Positions 1-6,156 of a stretch of 6,503 nucleotides of DNA are shown here, in pieces (position 1 is the first letter of the stretch; each line of letters opens with the position of its first letter). The notes beneath the pieces were generated by a model, which saw only the letters and a list, made by a program, of their open reading frames with translations, made no database searches and was not told the origin of the DNA. The DNA is from Methanomassiliicoccus sp. UBA6 (lineage in GTDB: Archaea > Thermoplasmatota > Thermoplasmata > Methanomassiliicoccales > Methanomassiliicoccaceae): the NCBI GenBank assembly GCA_002508545.1, contig DAVH01000057.1, positions 205 to 6,707 on the forward strand, in the 5' to 3' direction. A program made the position numbers and the translations under genes.

Positions 1-291
1 CTCAGCAAGTTCGCACTGGACGATGTGGTCAAGGAGGCCAAGGAGGCGATGTCCGACCACATCGAGCGCTCCAAGACCGTGCACCAGAGGGCGAGGGAGC
101 AGCTCGCCCGGGGGCGGGTCAAGACCGCGCTGGGAATACTGGAGGAGCACCTCATCGACGAGCCAGAGGATGCCGAGGCGTGGTATGCGGTCGCCGAGGT
201 CCTGTCGAAGATGGACCGCAAGGAGGATGCCTTCCGCGCGATGAACCACGCCCGCAGCCTGGCGAAGACGATCACGCAAAAAGAGCCGTGA
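1..291 (+). CDS. TPR-like repeat protein, C-terminal fragment (5' end outside window)
   Basis: The reading frame is open from the first base (it begins Leu-Ser-Lys-Phe-Ala-Leu-Asp) to a TGA at 289-291, giving 96 visible residues. The true start lies upstream, so the internal GTG at 25 and ATG at 49 need not be used. Visible residues 35-90 look like tetratricopeptide helix pairs: small residues recur at helix-packing positions, one helix pair holds ALGILEEHL, and the next runs from AEAWYAVAEVL through a short turn to DAFRAMNHARSLA. TPR folds are protein-interaction scaffolds and do not define a function alone. The fragment is highly charged, has no membrane segment and is probably cytosolic. 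Its last 20 bp overlap the 3' end of the convergent minus-strand gene. The TPR-like call is moderately secure; the role is unknown. Confidence 0.7.
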   Translation, partial: LSKFALDDVVKEAKEAMSDHIERSKTVHQRAREQLARGRVKTALGILEEHLIDEPEDAEAWYAVAEVLSKMDRKEDAFRAMNHARSLAKTITQKEP

Positions 292-1111
292 TGGCGTCGG
301 CGACCTCCCGCACCGTCGCGCCCCATGGCACGACGGCGAGGTCACCCTTTATCTGAAAGCCCTCGCGCACCTTGCAGCACTTCACGAGTCGCTTCTTCCC
401 ATCCTTCGGCGCGAGTTCCTGGGGGCACATCTCGATGCGCTCAACGTCCCGGCGGTACAGCGAGCGGAAGATGCGGGCGGAGAGATCGCAGCCTATCAGG
501 GTGACCTCCCTGTCGATCTTCGGCACCTGGTCCAGGTAGAACGTCGGCCTATCGGAAACCAGCCCGGAGGCTTGGCAGGGGAAAAGCACGCCATCCGTGC
601 TCACCTTCTCGGCGAGGTCGTTGAGGTCGATCTCACGGTACTCGGGTACGACGGGCAGGTCGACCATGCCGGATCCCAGCGCCCTCGACACGAGCACCGA
701 CAGCTTGGACGGTGACGGCGGAACCACGTCCAGCACCTCGAGGTCGAGGACCTCGCCCGGTTGAACGAAAGAGACGTGGCCGAACAGCCCCTGGACCACC
801 ACGGTCTTTCCGGGATGCTTCCTGGAGACCGAGGCCATCGCCGGGGCGTTGAGGACGTCGACGGCAGGGTCATCGACGAACACTGTGTTGTCGGGCAGCG
901 CTATGACCTCGTGCTCGATGATGGGGCGGAACAGCTCCTTGCCGTCCTCCTTGGCGATCCGGACGACCGCCAGGTCGGTCCCGTTCCTCAGGACGTAGTG
1001 ATCGCACCTGGTGTACGCCTTCTTGCCGGCGATCTCGCGGTCGATGTCTTCCCTTGTGAGCGGGAAGTCGACCTCCCTGACGGCGACATCCTTGCAGTGC
1101 CCTGGCAGCAT
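272..1111 (-). CDS. Conserved archaeal protein of unknown function (279 aa, cysteine-containing)
   Basis: I cannot assign a function. From the ATG at 1111-1109 the protein is 279 aa, soluble-looking, without signal peptide or membrane helices. It contains stretches that look strongly constrained: VVPPSPSKLSVLVSRAL around residues 130-146, FPCQASGL near 177-184, LIGCDLSARIF near 205-215, and the C-terminal VPWGATVREVADAI. Five cysteines lie in the C-terminal half (C179, C208, C229, C245, C246), with two more at C6 and C36, so a metal or redox site is possible but unproven. From memory it resembles an uncharacterised archaeal DUF family (perhaps DUF7714); this is unverified. The start is chosen because a TATA-like box at 1134-1141 lies about 26 nt upstream of this ATG, the spacing expected for a leaderless archaeal transcript, and there is no Shine-Dalgarno. 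The open frame continues upstream to 1435 but that part shows no protein-like constraint. The gene is divergent from the cas operon. Confidence 0.8.
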   Translation of the reverse strand: MLPGHCKDVAVREVDFPLTREDIDREIAGKKAYTRCDHYVLRNGTDLAVVRIAKEDGKELFRPIIEHEVIALPDNTVFVDDPAVDVLNAPAMASVSRKHPGKTVVVQGLFGHVSFVQPGEVLDLEVLDVVPPSPSKLSVLVSRALGSGMVDLPVVPEYREIDLNDLAEKVSTDGVLFPCQASGLVSDRPTFYLDQVPKIDREVTLIGCDLSARIFRSLYRRDVERIEMCPQELAPKDGKKRLVKCCKVREGFQIKGDLAVVPWGATVREVADAITALFA

Positions 1112-1133
1112 CGGCGAGAGCACCCGTTCGGAG

Positions 1134-1141
1134 CTATTTAA
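1134..1141 (-). promoter_or_regulatory. Putative archaeal TATA box (TTAAATAG) for the 272-1111 gene
   Basis: Read on the minus strand, this is TTAAATAG, a good match to an archaeal box A. Its centre is about 26 nt upstream of the ATG at 1111. That places transcription initiation at or next to the start codon, so the mRNA is probably leaderless, in keeping with the absence of a Shine-Dalgarno. The upstream flank reads CAAACATCA and shows no clear purine-rich BRE, which lowers confidence a little. Confidence 0.6.
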
Positions 1142-1194
1142 TGATGTTTGAGAGGACAGAAGCGACAACTCGATCCACGCCCCTCTCCGATGAG

Positions 1195-1246
1195 CTACAT
1201 GAGCCTTTTCATCCTGCTCGACTACATGAAATTGAGCCTTTTGATC
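1195..1246 (+). repeat. Imperfect direct repeat pair (CTACAT...GAGCCTTTTnATC)
   Basis: Copy 1 at 1195-1213 is CTACAT followed directly by GAGCCTTTTCATC. Copy 2 at 1222-1246 is CTACAT, then six extra bases (GAAATT), then GAGCCTTTTGATC. The 13-base second half differs at one position between copies. The pair lies between the divergent promoters, so it could be an operator or a small duplication with a 6-bp indel. No protein partner is identifiable from sequence. Confidence 0.45.
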
Positions 1247-1256
1247 AAACGGGCAT

Positions 1257-1283
1257 GTGGGTAGAGGTCCCTTGTGGGAGGTC
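1257..1283 (+). repeat. Short imperfect direct repeat (GTGGG..AGGTC)
   Basis: GTGGGTAGAGGTC (1257-1269) is followed by GTGGGAGGTC (1274-1283), the second copy lacking three internal bases. Immediately after it comes the small palindrome at 1281-1291. It lies in the probable control region upstream of cas3. The repeat is short and could be chance. Confidence 0.3.
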
Positions 1284-1392
1284 GATACGACTGGCATGCT
1301 CGAGGGGCGATTTCCTGATGAGCAAGCCAGATGGCTGAATGCCGTACGAACGACGAACATCATTATGACTCGATACTGCATCCCATCCTGAT

Positions 1393-1398
1393 GGAGGT
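1393..1398 (+). promoter_or_regulatory. Shine-Dalgarno of cas3 (GGAGGT)
   Basis: GGAGGT ends 8 nt before the GTG at 1407, the ideal spacing. An in-frame TGA at 1389-1391 rules out an upstream start, so this site fixes the cas3 start at GTG 1407 (a second GTG at 1410 is the only close alternative). Confidence 0.8.
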
Positions 1399-1406
1399 CA
1401 AGAGCG

Positions 1407-4109
1407 GTGGTGGACATCTTAGATATGTGGGGCAAGTACTTCGGAGGTGATACTCCATTCTTCAGACCCCTGATCCATCATATGGTCGATGTGAGTGCCG
1501 TTGCGGATGTCATGTGGTCCCAGTTCCTCTCACCGGTCACCAAGGCCGAGCTATCAAGCTATTTGAGGCTTAATGAGAAGGATGCGGGCTCCTGGATGAG
1601 CTTCTGGGCTGGCCTCCACGATGTGGGAAAAGCGACCCCGGCGTTCCAAGCAAAGAGGCCAGAGGCCAGAGCGGCTCTCGCTTCGAAGGGCTACAGATTC
1701 TCGATGTCCGATAAACCCCACGGGCTCATGACCACTTATATCGTCAATGTGCTTTCTGGCCCTGGTCATCCTCTCGCTCTACCTTCCGACCTCAAGAGGA
1801 CAGTGTGTTTCTCTCTCGGAGGCCATCATGGTATCTTCCCTAACGATTACCAGATAACCAAGGTCAAACCATTTGATGCCGGCACAGGCAGCTGGGTGGA
1901 TGCGCAGAAGATGCTGGTCGATCGCCTTGCCACGATTTGCGGCGTGAGCACGAGCTTCAGACCCTCTCCTGACCCAGGGATCAATGGTGCTTTCTTCACT
2001 GTGCTGTCGGGCCTGACCTCGATCGCTGACTGGATCGCCTCATCTGATACCTTCTTTGACCCGAGAATAGTTGAGATGAACCTAGATGATTATGCAAACC
2101 TGGCCAGGAGGCAGGCTGCGAAAGCGGTCAACGATCTTCGGTGGAGCCCGAATGGAGGTAGGAACAGGACGTTCAGCGAGATGTTCCCTCATATCCGCCG
2201 CCCTTATCCTTTGCAAGAAGAGGCGGTCGAGCTCGCCGATAGGCTCGAAGGACCGAGCCTTACGATCATCGAAGCTCCGATGGGGGAGGGCAAGACCGAG
2301 GCTGCGCTTTACCTCGCTGAGGCGATCGCGGAGCGATCAGGATATCATGGATTCTATATCGGTCTTCCCACCCAGGCGACGGCGGATCAGATGTTCTCCC
2401 GCGCCTTGGATTGCCTGAGGAGGGGCAACAAAGCGGTAAACCTCACGCTTCTCCATGGTCATGCCGTGGTCTCATCCGAGTACCAGCAATTGCGGATAAT
2501 GGGAGAAGTGCCCGATGAGCCCGGATATGAGGTGACGGCGGGCGAATGGTTCACACATCGCAAGAGGGGTCTACTGTCAACACACGGGGTCGGGACGGTG
2601 GATCAGGCGCTCCTATCGGTGCTGCCGACAAAGCACTTCTTCGTTCGCCTGTTCGGGCTGGCCGGCAAGACGGTAATCGTGGATGAGGTCCACTCCTATG
2701 ACCTATACATGTCCACTCTGCTCGATCGCATGCTGATCTGGTTAAAGGCCCTTGGCTCGAGCATGATACTCCTGTCCGCCACGCTGCCCAGCGGTAGGAG
2801 GAACAAGATAATGGAGGCTTACGCAGGCCATAGTGTGACGTTGCCCGAGAAACCCTATCCCCGACTGACCTGGAGTTCGGGAGGAACAGAAGGCAATGTG
2901 GGATTTCCGTCAGCATCCTTATCCTCTGGCAGGCCTGGCCTCGTACCACTATCCTGGGTTGATGACATTCCCACATCGATAATGACGACGATCCGCGGGA
3001 CCATCGAGAGAGGGGGGACCATGGCGATAATATGCAACACTGTGGCCAAGGCCCAGGATACTTACCTAAGCCTCAAGGAACACTTCAGAGGTACGGATGT
3101 CGACGTGGACCTGTTCCATGCCCGGTATCCTCACGCGATGCGCAAGATGAGGCAGGACATGGTCCTCGAGCGGTTCGGCAGAGGGGAACGAGACCCGGAG
3201 GCCCGCAGAGTGCTGGTGGCAACCCAGGTCATCGAGCAATCCTTGGACCTGGACTTTGACGCGATGATGACCGAGCTCGCCCCAGTGGACCTTGTCCTGC
3301 AGCGGATGGGAAGGCTCCACCGTCATGTCCGGACGAACAGGCCGCCGCATCTGACGGCCCCAACGCTGTACCTGATCGAACCTCATGCCAATGACGACGG
3401 TACCCCGGACTACGGCCCTTCCAGGTTCGTTTATTCCGAGCATGTTCTGTTGCGTTCTCATCTGTGTCTCAAGCAGATGAACGCTGTTCGCATCCCTCAG
3501 GACATAGAGGGGCTGGTCGAGAAGGTCTATGGGGGGCAGGAGCTCCCGACCCCATCTGAGGCATGGGGAAGGGCGCTGTCCGAGAGCAGAAGGAGACTGG
3601 ACGATGTCCTGGGGGAGAAGGAGATGAAGGGATTGGCCAATGTGATACCATTGCCGACCTACGGGCGACCATGGGAGGCGACCCAACATCCTCTCGATGA
3701 GGACGATCCTGACATACACGAGAACCTCCAAGCCCAGACCCGTGATTCGCCTCCAAATGTCCAGGCGGTATGCCTTTTCGACGTAGAAGGGGAGGTATGC
3801 CTTCGTCCGGATGGGGAGGGCCCCGTCGATCTGAAGAAAGAGCCCTCCGCGGAGTTGGTCCGATTATTGCTGGACCGCGCGGTTGCCATCAGTGATCGCG
3901 AGGTCGTTCGCCAGCTCAAAAGTGAACCGACCCCGCCTGGGTGGCAGAAGTCCTCCCTCTTCAACAAACACAAAGTGATCTTATTTAAAAAAATATATAG
4001 TTCGAACGACCATTATTGTCACATCGGTGGGAAGTGGTTGTTACTTAATGAAGAGATAGGTCTCAGTATAGCGGAGGGAGAGCTCGTTGGGCTACAACCT
4101 GATAGATGA
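1407..4109 (+). CDS. cas3: CRISPR-associated nuclease-helicase Cas3, type I-E (HD + DExH)
   Basis: Cas3 is recruited by target-bound Cascade, nicks the displaced strand with its HD nuclease, then unwinds and degrades the DNA using ATP. The 900-aa protein has the full single-chain layout. The N-terminal HD domain carries H24/H25, the H71-D72 pair followed by K75, H105, H140-H141 and D208. The SF2 helicase carries Walker A (APMGEGKT, K296), PTQATADQM at 321-329, DEVHSYD from D426, SATLP at 457-461, ATQVIEQSLDLDFD from about 605, and QRMGRLHR at 632-639. The last ~120 residues fit the Cas3 C-terminal domain. All nuclease and ATPase residues I can check are present, so it should be active. It starts at GTG after GGAGGT and overlaps the next gene by 23 bp. 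The ending is type I-E-like in context because cse1, cse2 and cas7e follow. Codons 859-864 are unusually AT-rich. Confidence 0.97.
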   Translation: MVDILDMWGKYFGGDTPFFRPLIHHMVDVSAVADVMWSQFLSPVTKAELSSYLRLNEKDAGSWMSFWAGLHDVGKATPAFQAKRPEARAALASKGYRFSMSDKPHGLMTTYIVNVLSGPGHPLALPSDLKRTVCFSLGGHHGIFPNDYQITKVKPFDAGTGSWVDAQKMLVDRLATICGVSTSFRPSPDPGINGAFFTVLSGLTSIADWIASSDTFFDPRIVEMNLDDYANLARRQAAKAVNDLRWSPNGGRNRTFSEMFPHIRRPYPLQEEAVELADRLEGPSLTIIEAPMGEGKTEAALYLAEAIAERSGYHGFYIGLPTQATADQMFSRALDCLRRGNKAVNLTLLHGHAVVSSEYQQLRIMGEVPDEPGYEVTAGEWFTHRKRGLLSTHGVGTVDQALLSVLPTKHFFVRLFGLAGKTVIVDEVHSYDLYMSTLLDRMLIWLKALGSSMILLSATLPSGRRNKIMEAYAGHSVTLPEKPYPRLTWSSGGTEGNVGFPSASLSSGRPGLVPLSWVDDIPTSIMTTIRGTIERGGTMAIICNTVAKAQDTYLSLKEHFRGTDVDVDLFHARYPHAMRKMRQDMVLERFGRGERDPEARRVLVATQVIEQSLDLDFDAMMTELAPVDLVLQRMGRLHRHVRTNRPPHLTAPTLYLIEPHANDDGTPDYGPSRFVYSEHVLLRSHLCLKQMNAVRIPQDIEGLVEKVYGGQELPTPSEAWGRALSESRRRLDDVLGEKEMKGLANVIPLPTYGRPWEATQHPLDEDDPDIHENLQAQTRDSPPNVQAVCLFDVEGEVCLRPDGEGPVDLKKEPSAELVRLLLDRAVAISDREVVRQLKSEPTPPGWQKSSLFNKHKVILFKKIYSSNDHYCHIGGKWLLLNEEIGLSIAEGELVGLQPDR
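3981..4000 (+). promoter_or_regulatory. Possible internal TATA element upstream of cas8e
   Basis: Within the 3' end of cas3, 19 of these 20 bases are A or T, including an A7 run (3987-3993) followed by TATATA. The encoded residues (L-F-K-K-I-Y) all use A/T-only codons although the operon usually prefers CTG, TTC and AAG. A TATA box here would start transcription near 4020, leaving about 65 nt of leader before the cas8e TTG at 4087. This could give Cascade genes their own promoter. It may instead be simple compositional chance. Confidence 0.35.
4073..4077 (+). promoter_or_regulatory. Shine-Dalgarno of cas8e (GGAGG)
   Basis: GGAGG lies inside the cas3 coding region and ends 9 nt before TTG 4087. 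An in-frame TAG at 4069-4071 and no other initiator between it and 4087 make TTG 4087 the most upstream possible start. Confidence 0.75.
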
Positions 4110-5637
4110 GGGATGGATCCCTTGTCTTCTCCCTGACGGCGGTATCGAGAACAAGAGCATAAGGGAAGTGCTCTCTCGACCGAAGGATCTGCTGGAGATA
4201 GTCGATCCATCCCCCCTTGTAGTGGCATCGATACACCGGCTCCTGATAGCCGTGTTAGAGCGGAGCTTGAGCCTGACAAGCTCAGAGGACGTGAAGAGGA
4301 TCTGGTTGGACGGACGCTGGGACGTGGTCAAGATAGATAAATATCTCGATCGTTGGCACGAGCGTTTCGACCTGTTCAACGAACGAAGGCCCTTCTATCA
4401 ATCCCCCGATTTCAGCAAGGGGAAACCTATCACTGTCAACAAGCTGTTCAACGAGATGTCCACAGCTAACAATACTGTTCTTTTTGATCGTCGATATGAC
4501 GATGTGGCTTCGAGCATCGAGGCATCATTGGCGGCTCGAGGGCTCATTGCCACCCAGGCCTTCGCCCTTGGTGGGGGAAAGAGCTCGACCATCAATTTCC
4601 TTCATGCTCCGCTGGTCGGCAAGGCCATGGTCCTGCTCAAGGGAGAGAACCTCTGTGAGACCCTAGCCTTGAACCTGGCTCCCCTGGAGAGCTGCTCACC
4701 TTTGACGCTCACCGGCGTTGCTAGCGCGGAGGAGTTGAGGAACGATCGGCCCACCTGGGAGGCGGAGGCCGATGTCCCGGGGGGCGAAAGGTTCGTTCTC
4801 GGCTGGCTTGACCTGCTGACCTGGCAGCCCCGAGCCGTCAGGCTGGTGCCTTGTGAGGACGGTTCCGATCACGTGAGCTCCATATACATGGCTCAAGGTA
4901 CGGTCATCAAGAACGAGGTCCTCTTCGACCCCATGGTCTCATACCGGAGGAGCAAGGACTATGGCTGGCTGCCGATCGGGATCGAACTGAACAGGGAGGT
5001 GTGGAGGGATCTCTCCGCTCTCTTAAGAGCTGGGGACGAGGCTACGGGAACATTCACGTTGCGGTCGGTCGCCGCCCTGGCGCATGAGGGAGTGATTGCG
5101 TCCAGCAAGTTGTATCGCATGGACGTCATCGGGATGTGCAGCGAAAAGGCAAAGGTCCATCAATGGAAGCACGCCCGTATGCCGCTTCCATTGTCTTACC
5201 TCGACAACGACCTCTTGGTCGGTTACTTATCTCGGGCTATCACGATCGCAGAGCGGGTCGAGCAATGCCTTCAGGCAGGGATGAAGGAGCTGGCTACCAA
5301 TCTGCTCTATCCAAGCCCTGGGGCCGAGCCGGACAAGAAAGCGATAGGTCAGCTCATCGCATCCTTTCAGGTCATTCCACGTTATTGGTCCGACGTGGAG
5401 GTGCCCTTCTATTCCTTGATTTATGAACTTAGCTCATCAGTATCTCAGGGCCTGGACCGTGAGGCCGATATCATACGAGATTGGACGCGTTTCTCTGTCA
5501 CGGCCGCGGAGAACGCTCTCGACGTTCAGATAAGGTCCGCTGATAACGGAGCCAGAGGCATGAAGGCCGCAGTAATGGCCAGGCGAAGATTTTTCCTTTC
5601 TTCATGGAGCCTGATGAAGGATGCACGGGGGATGTGA
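4087..5637 (+). CDS. cas8e: Cascade large subunit Cas8e (Cse1/CasA), type I-E
   Basis: Cas8e is the large subunit of type I-E Cascade: it checks the PAM on target DNA, helps unwind the duplex and docks Cas3. The 516-aa length is close to E. coli CasA (about 500). Family landmarks are visible in order: the N-terminal NLIDEGWIPC (residues 4-13), a glycine loop at G162-G164 in a position like the PAM-reading loop of characterised homologues, DRPTWE at 220-225, GWLDLLTWQPR at 239-249, and DPMVSYRRSKDYGWLP at 281-296. A helical C-terminal part follows, as expected for the four-helix bundle. The TTG start is supported by GGAGG 9 nt upstream, an upstream in-frame stop, and the fact that any later start would delete the conserved N-terminus. 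The gene overlaps cas3 by 23 bp and may overlap the next gene by 17 bp, which suggests translational coupling. Subunit assignment is firm; individual PAM residues are inferred. Confidence 0.95.
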   Translation: MGYNLIDEGWIPCLLPDGGIENKSIREVLSRPKDLLEIVDPSPLVVASIHRLLIAVLERSLSLTSSEDVKRIWLDGRWDVVKIDKYLDRWHERFDLFNERRPFYQSPDFSKGKPITVNKLFNEMSTANNTVLFDRRYDDVASSIEASLAARGLIATQAFALGGGKSSTINFLHAPLVGKAMVLLKGENLCETLALNLAPLESCSPLTLTGVASAEELRNDRPTWEAEADVPGGERFVLGWLDLLTWQPRAVRLVPCEDGSDHVSSIYMAQGTVIKNEVLFDPMVSYRRSKDYGWLPIGIELNREVWRDLSALLRAGDEATGTFTLRSVAALAHEGVIASSKLYRMDVIGMCSEKAKVHQWKHARMPLPLSYLDNDLLVGYLSRAITIAERVEQCLQAGMKELATNLLYPSPGAEPDKKAIGQLIASFQVIPRYWSDVEVPFYSLIYELSSSVSQGLDREADIIRDWTRFSVTAAENALDVQIRSADNGARGMKAAVMARRRFFLSSWSLMKDARGM

Positions 5638-6154
5638 ATTGAATCATGAGTATAGCGCGTTCATTGACAACCTGATTATGTTGAGGAGGAGTGAGAACAG
5701 AGGTGCCCTGGCGGCCCTTAGAAAAGGTCTGGGAAAGGAGCCAGGCACCGTTCCGGAGATGTTCGAACACGTGGTCCCCTTCCTGCCCAAACGGGCGACC
5801 AAGGAGCAGGAAGATGCTTTCTTCCTGATCGCCTCTCTGTTCGCCAGTTATCCGGAGGGAACGGGCCAAGTGGATATGGGAAGGACCTTTCGAACGATCC
5901 GCAGTAAAGCCGAGAGCGACAGCATCGAGGGAAGGTTCGTTGGCCTGCTGAAGTGTCACCGGGACAACCTTCCTGACCACCTGCGCCATGCTGTGGCTCT
6001 GGCCAGATCGAAGGACGCACCTATTGATTGGTACCAACTGCTGCTCGATGTTCAGCACTGGGACGACGCATCCGGGTCCGTGCAAAGGAGATGGGCGCGC
6101 TCGTTCTGGGAGGACCGGAGGGAAAAGACCTCAGATCAAGACAAGGAGGAATGA
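5621..6154 (+). CDS. cse2: Cascade small subunit Cse2 (Cas11/CasB), type I-E
   Basis: Cse2 (Cas11) forms a dimer along the belly of type I-E Cascade, stabilising the crRNA-target hybrid and the displaced strand. From ATG 5621 the protein is 177 aa, against about 160 for E. coli CasB. It is all-helical and rich in basic residues. Recognisable pieces are RRSENRGALAALRKGLG (residues 22-38), IEGRFVGLL in the middle, and the C-terminal DWYQLLLDVQHWD (136-148) followed by QRRWARSFW, typical of the family's last helices. The start is uncertain. ATG 5621 has only a weak GGAG 11 nt upstream and overlaps cas8e by 17 bp. TTG 5639, one base past the cas8e stop, gives 171 aa beginning close to the family consensus and has a GGGGGATGTGA stretch just upstream. 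Given the TTG starts on both sides, 5639 may be the real one. The subunit identity is firm. Confidence 0.92.
   Translation: MHGGCELNHEYSAFIDNLIMLRRSENRGALAALRKGLGKEPGTVPEMFEHVVPFLPKRATKEQEDAFFLIASLFASYPEGTGQVDMGRTFRTIRSKAESDSIEGRFVGLLKCHRDNLPDHLRHAVALARSKDAPIDWYQLLLDVQHWDDASGSVQRRWARSFWEDRREKTSDQDKEE
6145..6149 (+). promoter_or_regulatory. Shine-Dalgarno of cas7e (GGAGG)
   Basis: GGAGG lies in the last codons of cse2. It is only 1 nt from the ATG at 6151, too close for initiation, but 7 nt from the TTG at 6157. It therefore selects the TTG start for cas7e. Confidence 0.75.
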
Positions 6155-6156
6155 GA

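Larger units (their letters stand above)
1112..1406. other. Intergenic region between the divergent gene and the cas operon
   Basis: This 295-bp stretch separates the minus-strand gene from cas3. I find no convincing gene in it. It contains the minus-strand TATA box (1134-1141), two pairs of imperfect direct repeats (1195-1246 and 1257-1283), a small palindrome GTCG-ATA-CGAC at 1281-1291, and the cas3 Shine-Dalgarno at 1393-1398. A promoter for the cas operon should lie here, but no strong plus-strand TATA box is visible. The best candidate is the weak ATTATG at 1362-1367, which would start transcription near 1390. There is no CRISPR array or leader here. Confidence 0.6.

Noticed and set aside
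761..1141. Plus-strand 126-aa open frame opposite the minus-strand conserved gene
   Set aside because: It mirrors the codon pattern of the real minus-strand gene, whose protein is clearly constrained.
1141..1338. 65-aa plus-strand open frame in the intergenic region
   Set aside because: It has no Shine-Dalgarno, begins beside the minus-strand TATA box, and its composition resembles no protein family I know.
1112..1406. A CRISPR array or leader in the intergenic region
   Set aside because: The repeats there are short, imperfect and irregularly spaced, with no repeat-spacer periodicity. The array is probably outside the window.
1112..1435. Upstream extension of the minus-strand open frame to an ATG at 1435
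   Set aside because: The extra 108 residues look random, cross the TATA box and repeats, and would overlap the well-supported cas3 start. The ATG at 1111 fits the promoter spacing.
1391..1450. Tiny 19-codon frame starting with the ATG that overlaps the cas3 Shine-Dalgarno
   Set aside because: It has no ribosome site of its own and overlaps cas3 out of frame; probably chance.
1443..1451. Perfect GGAGGTGAT Shine-Dalgarno-like sequence inside cas3
   Set aside because: No start codon follows at a usable distance and it encodes Gly-Gly-Asp in the cas3 frame. Starting after it would cut into the HD domain.
2551..2976. Long antisense open frames within cas3 (also 3066-3731)
   Set aside because: They are shadows of the GC-rich cas3 gene, rich in Arg, Ser and Pro, with no ribosome site or recognisable motif.
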